Source: Accumulibacter sp. (GTDB lineage: Bacteria; Pseudomonadota; Gammaproteobacteria; Burkholderiales; Rhodocyclaceae). From it: a DNA stretch of 64,000 nt. The position numbers and the translations under genes were made by a program. Position 1 is the stretch's first letter, and each line of letters begins with the position of its first letter. The notes beneath the pieces were generated by a model, which made no database searches, had not been told where the DNA came from, and worked only from the letters and a program-made list of their open reading frames with translations. Of the stretch, positions 59,396 through 64,000 are shown piece after piece. Location: the NCBI GenBank assembly GCA_024235715.1, contig JACKLW010000007.1, forward strand, positions 328,287 to 392,286, given 5' to 3'.

Positions 59396-60121
59396 ATGCA
59401 GCGTGAGCCAGTGACGACGCCGCAGGAACGCCCTTTCCTTTCGCTGATCCTGCCTGTGCTCGATGAAGCGGCGACAGTCGCCATGCACCTGGAGGGACTG
59501 CAGGAACTGCGCGCGCGCGGCGCGGAGCTTCTCGTGGTCGATGGCGGCAGCAGCGACGGAACGGCGGCGCTGGCGGTACCCGGCGCCGACCAGGTCCTCG
59601 CTGCGCCTTGCGGTCGCGCGCTGCAGATGAACGCCGGTGCGCGTGTCAGTCGGGGCGAGGTGCTGCTCTTCGTGCATGCCGATACGGCGCTGCCGCCCGA
59701 CGCCGAGGCGCTGGTTCGCGCGGCAATCGCCGAGGGTGCCGTGTGGGGACGCTTCGACGTGCGCATCGACGGTCGTCACCCGATGCTGCGGGTCGTGGAA
59801 ACGATGATGAACTGGCGCTCGCGGCTCACCGGAATCGCCACCGGCGACCAGGCGATCTTCGTCCGGCGCGATACCCTTCTGGCCGTTGGCGGTTTTCCGG
59901 AACTGCCGCTGATGGAGGACATTGCGCTTTCCAGGCGCCTGAAATCGATCACGCGACCGGCTTGTCTGCGCGCCCGGGTGAGCACTTCCGCGCGACGCTG
60001 GGAGAAGAATGGCGTGCTGCGAACCATTTTCCTGATGTGGCGTCTGCGGGCCAGCTATTTCCTCGGTGCCGACCCGCAGCAGTTGGCGCTTCGCTATGGC
60101 TACGCACCGCGGCAGCATTGA
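59396..60121 (+). CDS. Family 2 glycosyltransferase (TIGR04283-like, arsenosugar-cluster type)
   Basis: 241 residues. GT-A motifs: PFLSLILPVLDEAATVAMHL at the N-terminus, LLVVDGGSSDGTAA, LLFVHADTALPPDA (metal-binding region) and GDQAIFVRR with LPLMEDIALSRRLK. The family is often annotated with arsenosugar biosynthesis because of gene clusters. Here no arsenic gene is present, so a general small-sugar transferase is as likely. It overlaps the next gene by 26 bases. Confidence 0.85.
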   Translation: MQREPVTTPQERPFLSLILPVLDEAATVAMHLEGLQELRARGAELLVVDGGSSDGTAALAVPGADQVLAAPCGRALQMNAGARVSRGEVLLFVHADTALPPDAEALVRAAIAEGAVWGRFDVRIDGRHPMLRVVETMMNWRSRLTGIATGDQAIFVRRDTLLAVGGFPELPLMEDIALSRRLKSITRPACLRARVSTSARRWEKNGVLRTIFLMWRLRASYFLGADPQQLALRYGYAPRQH

Positions 60122-60746
60122 GCGGCCGTCACTCGCTGTCTTTGCGCGCGCGCCGCAGGCTGGCGCCGCAAAAACGCGGCTGATTCCTGCGCTTGGCGCT
60201 GCCGGTGCCGCCCGTCTGCAGCGCCGGCTGACGCTGCACGCGCTGGCGGTGGCCGAGGAGGCGGCGCTGGGCAAAGTCACCCTGTGGGTCGCACCGGACG
60301 GCCAGCACCGCTTCTTTCGTGCATTGCGCCGTTCGTGCGCCATCACTCCTCGCGAGCAGTCCGGCGACGACCTCGGCGCACGCATGGCGACGGCTTTCGC
60401 CGTGCACGGCGGCCCGCTGCTGTTGATCGGCAGCGACTGCCCTGCTTTGCAGCCCGAGCATCTGGCGGCGGCGGCCAAGGCGCTGGACGGAGAATCGCCT
60501 GGCGGCCACGACGCGGTCTTCATTCCGGCGGAAGACGGCGGCTACGTGCTGGTCGGCCTTCGTCGTCCGCAGCCAGGCCTGTTCGAAGGCGTCGATTGGG
60601 GAAGCGGACAGGTGATGGCGCAGACGCGGCAGCGTCTTCTGTCGCAGGGCTTGCGCTGGCTCGAGCTGCCAGCACTCTGGGACGTCGATCGGCCCGAAGA
60701 TCTGCCACGGCTGGCGACGCTAAGAGGTTTCACGGCCGTCGGGTAG
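60096..60746 (+). CDS. DUF2064 / TIGR04282-like glycosyltransferase partner
   Basis: 216 residues from the ATG at 60096. The nucleotidyl/glycosyl transferase fold shows LAVFARAPQAGAAKTRLIPALG, LLLIGSDCPALQPEHL and FIPAEDGGYVLVGLRRPQP. It nearly always occurs next to the TIGR04283-type gene, as here, and the two probably act in one pathway whose product is not established for this organism. Confidence 0.87.
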   Translation: MATHRGSIERPSLAVFARAPQAGAAKTRLIPALGAAGAARLQRRLTLHALAVAEEAALGKVTLWVAPDGQHRFFRALRRSCAITPREQSGDDLGARMATAFAVHGGPLLLIGSDCPALQPEHLAAAAKALDGESPGGHDAVFIPAEDGGYVLVGLRRPQPGLFEGVDWGSGQVMAQTRQRLLSQGLRWLELPALWDVDRPEDLPRLATLRGFTAVG

Positions 60747-60838
60747 GGCGGCGCTTCGGCCAGCCGAGCGAAGAGTTGCATCGCCGAGGTCTGGCGCCAG
60801 CAGCAGCGCGTGCCACTGCCGGCGGCCCGTCCATTCGC

Positions 60839-61777
60839 CTATTGCATCTGCTGAATTCCCGCCAGGACCCAGCCGCCCTTGCCTTGGCGCGGCTTGACGA
60901 GGTGCCACACCTCGTCGATCGCTTCGGCGGCTGCATCCGCCTCTTCCCGGATCAGGCCCGAGAAACGGACGCTGACCACGTAGCGGCTGGCTTCTTCGGC
61001 AACATCGAGTACGACGGCTTCGATGGTTACCACGTCGGTTTCCTGCGGCGCGTCGCCGCGCTCGGCGATGGCCATGCTGATCTCGGCGAACATCTCGGGG
61101 GTCGTGAACTCACGGATGTCGTCGAGGTTGCCGGCGTCGTTGGCGGCCTGCAGTCGAATGAAGCTGACTTTGGCGTTGCGTACGAAGCCGGCCGCGTCGA
61201 AGTCGGGCGGGATGTTGGCGCTGCTGGTGCCCTGCGCGTCCGAGGCAGGGGCCGCCGCTGCGGCCGAGCTGCTGCCAAAGGAGGTATCCGGTCCGGAAGA
61301 GGGTAGCAACGGCGATTCACTGCGTTCTCGATTGGTCAGCGTGCTGCCGGCGCCTGCCGCGGCGTACTGCAGGCCTCCCGGAGCACCTGCTCCGGCCTGT
61401 CGGGCAGCTGCGCGGCGGCGCATGATGAAGCCGATGACCAGCACCGCGGCCATCACCAGCAGGCCGATCATCAGCATCGAGGCCATTTCCTCGCCGAAGC
61501 CGAGGTGTGAAGCCAGGGCGGCCAGTCCGAGACCGGCGGCGAGACCGGCCAGCGGACCCATCCAAGAGCGTTTGGCTTGCGCTTGCGGCGCTGCGGCGGC
61601 TGCCGGCGCCCTGGCGGCACCCGGCGCGCCGGCGGTGGCCTTGTTGGCGCCGATCGAATCGCGCTGCATGCCCGCGGACTTGCCGGCACCGAGGCGCTTG
61701 CCTGCGGCCTCGGCATCTCCGACGGCGAGCGTCACGCCGAGAGCCAGAACGGCTGCCAGCAACGAGAGGGTTTTCAT
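60839..61777 (-). CDS. Tim44-like domain membrane protein
   Basis: 312 residues. A signal-like N-terminus (MKTLSLLAAVLALGVTLAVG), an Ala/Pro-rich linker, then one or two membrane segments (MGPLAGLAAGLGLAALASHLG and MASMLMIGLLVMAAVLVIGFIMRRR). The C-terminal Tim44-like domain runs from about 195: FDAAGFVRNAKVSFIRLQAANDAGN, MFAEISMAIAERG and ending VWHLVKPRQGKGGWVLAGIQQ. Bacterial members are membrane-anchored with unknown roles. Convergent with the glycosyltransferase pair. Confidence 0.88.
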   Translation of the reverse strand: MKTLSLLAAVLALGVTLAVGDAEAAGKRLGAGKSAGMQRDSIGANKATAGAPGAARAPAAAAAPQAQAKRSWMGPLAGLAAGLGLAALASHLGFGEEMASMLMIGLLVMAAVLVIGFIMRRRAAARQAGAGAPGGLQYAAAGAGSTLTNRERSESPLLPSSGPDTSFGSSSAAAAAPASDAQGTSSANIPPDFDAAGFVRNAKVSFIRLQAANDAGNLDDIREFTTPEMFAEISMAIAERGDAPQETDVVTIEAVVLDVAEEASRYVVSVRFSGLIREEADAAAEAIDEVWHLVKPRQGKGGWVLAGIQQMQ

Positions 61778-61947
61778 GTCGTCTCCTGAAACCTGGGTTG
61801 AAGAGGGAGTAACGATAGACCGACGACAGTCGCGACAAAAGCAGAATTATTTACGGCGACACATCCAGAATAATGAAGTGTTTGCGCGCCCGGGGCGGTT
61901 GGCCGGTGCGGCGCGGCGTTGCCGCCGTCCGACACTGCCCGGCGCTC

Positions 61948-62958
61948 TCAGGAAGCCTTTCCGGACGAGCGCGCGCGGCCACGTGAGCCGGGCGGCCGAA
62001 CGGGCGGTGCCACCTGATCCTGACTGCCGTCTGCGGCGAGCCGGCGCGCCCGCGGGTCGGCGCCAAAAACCTTCCTGCGCGCCACCTGAATGATGGCGAC
62101 GATGGCCGGATGGCTCAAACGACGCTCGGTGGTTATGGCGAACAGTTGTTCGGCGATTGAATCGATGCGGCCGATGGCCCGCACGCGATACTGATCGCTG
62201 ACGTAGGCGGCGATCGCCGTCGGGGCGACGAAGAGGCCGGCGCCGGCCTGCCCGAACGACTTGAGCAGCGCGCTGTCGTCGAATTCGCCGACGACGCGCG
62301 GGTGCAGGCGGGTGGCTTCGAACCACTGTTCGAGGCGCAGGCGGATCGCCACGTCGTCGCCGGGCATCAGAAAGGGGGCGCCGTTGAGCAGTGCCGGAAA
62401 GTCGCCATGCAGCGTATCGAGCAGCATTGGCGCGCCGAAAACGGTCAAGTCGCTTTCGCCAAGCGGGTGGCTGTAGGCACGCACATTCAGATTGGCTGGC
62501 ATCGGCCGGTCGGCGATAACCATGTCCAGGCGGTGCACGGCGAGGTCAGCGAGCAATCCGGTCAGGCGCCCTTCGCGACAGATCAGGCGCACTGCTTCGG
62601 GCAGGTGCAGGACCGGCTCGACCAGCCACAAGGCAACCGATTTGGGCACCGAATCCGAAATTCCCACGGCGAACGGCAGGCTTTGGGCCATGGTCTGGTC
62701 ACGGGCGACCTCGAGCAGCTCGTCGCCGATGGCAAAGATCTCCTCCGCGTAACTCAGAATGCGTCGTCCGGCGTCGGTCAGTTCCAGGCCACGGCCGACG
62801 CGGCGCAACAAGGCGACGCCGAGCGACTCCTCCAGTTCGCGCAACTGGCCGCTGACTGCCTGCGGCGTCAGGTGCAGCTGTTCGCAGGCGCGAGCGATGG
62901 AGCCGCACTTGGCGACCATCCAGAAGTAACGCAGGTGCTTGTAGTTGAGTGAGGCCAT
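61948..62958 (-). CDS. LysR-family transcriptional activator, NhaR-like
   Basis: 336 residues from the ATG at 62958. The winged-helix N-terminus is LNYKHLRYFWMVAKCGSIARACEQLHLTPQAVSGQLRELEE, which is the NhaR variant of LysR. A periplasmic-binding-like effector domain follows (AVGISDSVPKSVALWL). NhaR responds to sodium in E. coli and activates nhaA; no nhaA is next to it here. Divergent from hpf, so it may also act in that 116-base gap. Confidence 0.88.
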   Translation of the reverse strand: MASLNYKHLRYFWMVAKCGSIARACEQLHLTPQAVSGQLRELEESLGVALLRRVGRGLELTDAGRRILSYAEEIFAIGDELLEVARDQTMAQSLPFAVGISDSVPKSVALWLVEPVLHLPEAVRLICREGRLTGLLADLAVHRLDMVIADRPMPANLNVRAYSHPLGESDLTVFGAPMLLDTLHGDFPALLNGAPFLMPGDDVAIRLRLEQWFEATRLHPRVVGEFDDSALLKSFGQAGAGLFVAPTAIAAYVSDQYRVRAIGRIDSIAEQLFAITTERRLSHPAIVAIIQVARRKVFGADPRARRLAADGSQDQVAPPVRPPGSRGRARSSGKAS

Positions 62959-63074
62959 GGCTGCCTGGTGAATAATCAATAAAAATCGATCTGTCGATAC
63001 AGTATATTCGATTTGTCGGATGTCTTGGCGTGTCCTAGAGTGCATTCTCCGATCAATGCTAGAGGAGAGTTCTG

Positions 63075-63458
63075 ATGCACATCGTGACCCAGGCCAGAGG
63101 CTTCGATCTCAGCGAGGAATTACGCGAGCATGTCGAACGGCGCCTTGGCTTTGCCATCGACAGGGCCCGGCACCGCGTCGGCAGGATCTCCGTCATCCTG
63201 TCCGACGTCAACGGGCCGCGCGGCGGCGACGACAAACGTTGCCACATCCAGCTCGCCATCGACGGTGCCGCCGATCTGGTGATCGACGACACCCAGTCCG
63301 ATCTGCACGTGGCCATCGATCGCGCTGTCGGTCGCGCCGGGCGAACGCTGGCGCGTCGGGTGGCGCGACAGCACCAGCGTAGACCGGGGCGCGTCAGCGA
63401 TGCGCAAACGGAGCTTGCGGCCAGTGCGCAATCGGCCGTCGCCAGCCTGGCGTCGTGA
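63075..63458 (+). CDS. Ribosome hibernation-promoting factor, HPF/RaiA family
   Basis: 127 residues with the HPF fold: LREHVERRLGFAIDRARHRVGRISVILSDVNGPRGG and CHIQLAIDGAADLVIDD, DLHVAIDRAVGRAGRTLARRVARQ. The basic C-terminus and short length indicate the RaiA/short-HPF type that binds the 30S subunit in stationary phase or stress. Followed by a BAX-inhibitor-like gene after 34 bases. Confidence 0.9.
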   Translation: MHIVTQARGFDLSEELREHVERRLGFAIDRARHRVGRISVILSDVNGPRGGDDKRCHIQLAIDGAADLVIDDTQSDLHVAIDRAVGRAGRTLARRVARQHQRRPGRVSDAQTELAASAQSAVASLAS

Positions 63459-63492
63459 GTCGCCATAACTCTTTCCCATACAGGAGTCCACA

Positions 63493-64000
63493 ATGAGTAC
63501 CTTGAAAATCCAGCCGGCTACGCGTGTCGCGCAGCGCAGCAGCGAGTCGGTCATTTCCTCGAACACGGTCATCCGCAACACCTATCTGCTGCTTTCGATG
63601 ACCCTGTTGTTCTCGGCGCTCACTGCCGGCGTCTCGGTCGTACTGAAATTGCCGCACCCCGGCCTGATCGTCACCCTGGTCGGCTACTTCGGCCTGCTGT
63701 TCCTGACCAACCGGCTCAGGAACAGCGGCTGGGGGGTGGCGTCGGTGTTCGCCCTGACCGGTTTCATGGGCTACACGCTGGGGCCGATCGTCGGTCACTA
63801 TCTCGGCCTGCCCAACGGCGGCCAGACGGTGATGATGGCGATGGCGGGCACCGCCACCATCTTCCTCGGACTGTCGGGCTACGCGCTGAGCACGCGCAAG
63901 GACTTCAGCTTCATGGGCGGCTTTCTGATGGTCGGCATCCTGGTCGCTTTCCTGGCCGGGCTCGGGGCGATCTTCTTCGAGATTCCGGCTTTGTCACTGA
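63493..64000 (+). CDS. BAX inhibitor-1 / YccA-family membrane protein (partial, right edge)
   Basis: The first 169 residues are present and the frame is open at the end of the window. The ATG at 63493 follows CAGGAG. The cytosolic N-terminus (about 25 residues) leads to membrane helices from about 28, with TYLLLSMTLLFSALTAGVSVVL, GLIVTLVGYFGLLFLTNRL and GWGVASVFALTGFMGYTLGPIVGHYL, the Bax1-I signature region. Family members are calcium-leak or protease-modulator proteins (YccA regulates FtsH). The C-terminal conserved Asp pair lies outside the window. Confidence 0.92.
   Translation, partial: MSTLKIQPATRVAQRSSESVISSNTVIRNTYLLLSMTLLFSALTAGVSVVLKLPHPGLIVTLVGYFGLLFLTNRLRNSGWGVASVFALTGFMGYTLGPIVGHYLGLPNGGQTVMMAMAGTATIFLGLSGYALSTRKDFSFMGGFLMVGILVAFLAGLGAIFFEIPALSL

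Overview
The window reads as a stretch of chromosome from a high-GC betaproteobacterium of the Rhodocyclales, most likely 'Candidatus Accumulibacter' or a close relative. The reason is the gene mix: a Chloroflexus-type mesaconyl-CoA transferase / malyl-CoA lyase / mesaconyl-CoA hydratase set beside a complete ethylmalonyl-CoA core, with an ActP acetate permease, PhaJ and pyruvate phosphate dikinase in a proteobacterial setting. This assignment is inference from gene content; no rRNA is present. I see no IS element, CRISPR array, prophage, rRNA or tRNA.

Layout. 1-7.2 kb (minus strand): pyruvate phosphate dikinase (C-terminus beyond the left edge), preceded by a four-gene 2-oxoacid oxidoreductase operon whose last gene fuses a GltD-type FAD/NAD(P) module to a ferredoxin domain. 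7.5-12.3 kb: mct-mcl-mch (minus) and divergent meh (plus), the glyoxylate/mesaconyl-CoA half of the 3-hydroxypropionate bi-cycle. 13.0-22.4 kb (plus): the ethylmalonyl-CoA operon, consisting of a DUF6986-type aldolase, mcd, an Mch-like double-hotdog hydratase, ecm, meaB and a crotonyl-CoA carboxylase/reductase with a C-terminal pair of CBS domains, closed by a strong terminator. 22.5-29 kb: an MDR reductase, PhaJ, ferredoxin-NADP reductase, a TauE-type permease, YaaA, a PIN protein and an LhgO-type oxidoreductase. 28.8-33.4 kb: a two-component system divergent from DUF485-actP. 33.7-39.9 kb: small housekeeping genes, an HxlR/thioredoxin divergent pair, and two tandem hydroxyacid dehydrogenases. 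40-45.4 kb: a DUF2760-Hsp70-Hsp70 operon. 45.9-52 kb: oxidative-stress genes (cupin, KatG, MsrB, MsrA) and a PQQ-type sugar dehydrogenase. 52-64 kb: a methyltransferase with two lipopolysaccharide-kinase-like proteins, a KefB/C-type antiporter, a Cys-repeat cytochrome c, a glycosyltransferase pair, a Tim44-like protein, an NhaR-like regulator, HPF and a BAX-inhibitor-like protein (cut by the right edge).

How the genes fit together. Acetate taken up by ActP and crotonyl-CoA from PHB monomers (PhaJ) can feed Ccr-Ecm-Mcd to mesaconyl-C1-CoA. That intermediate can be hydrated and split to glyoxylate plus propionyl-CoA (Mch, Mcl). Because Mct and Meh are also present, it can instead be isomerised to mesaconyl-C4-CoA, hydrated to citramalyl-CoA and cleaved to acetyl-CoA plus pyruvate. 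Together with the ferredoxin-type 2-oxoacid oxidoreductase and PPDK, the window appears to encode two different ways to make pyruvate, and then PEP, from acetyl units and CO2. The most unusual single gene is the Ccr-CBS fusion.
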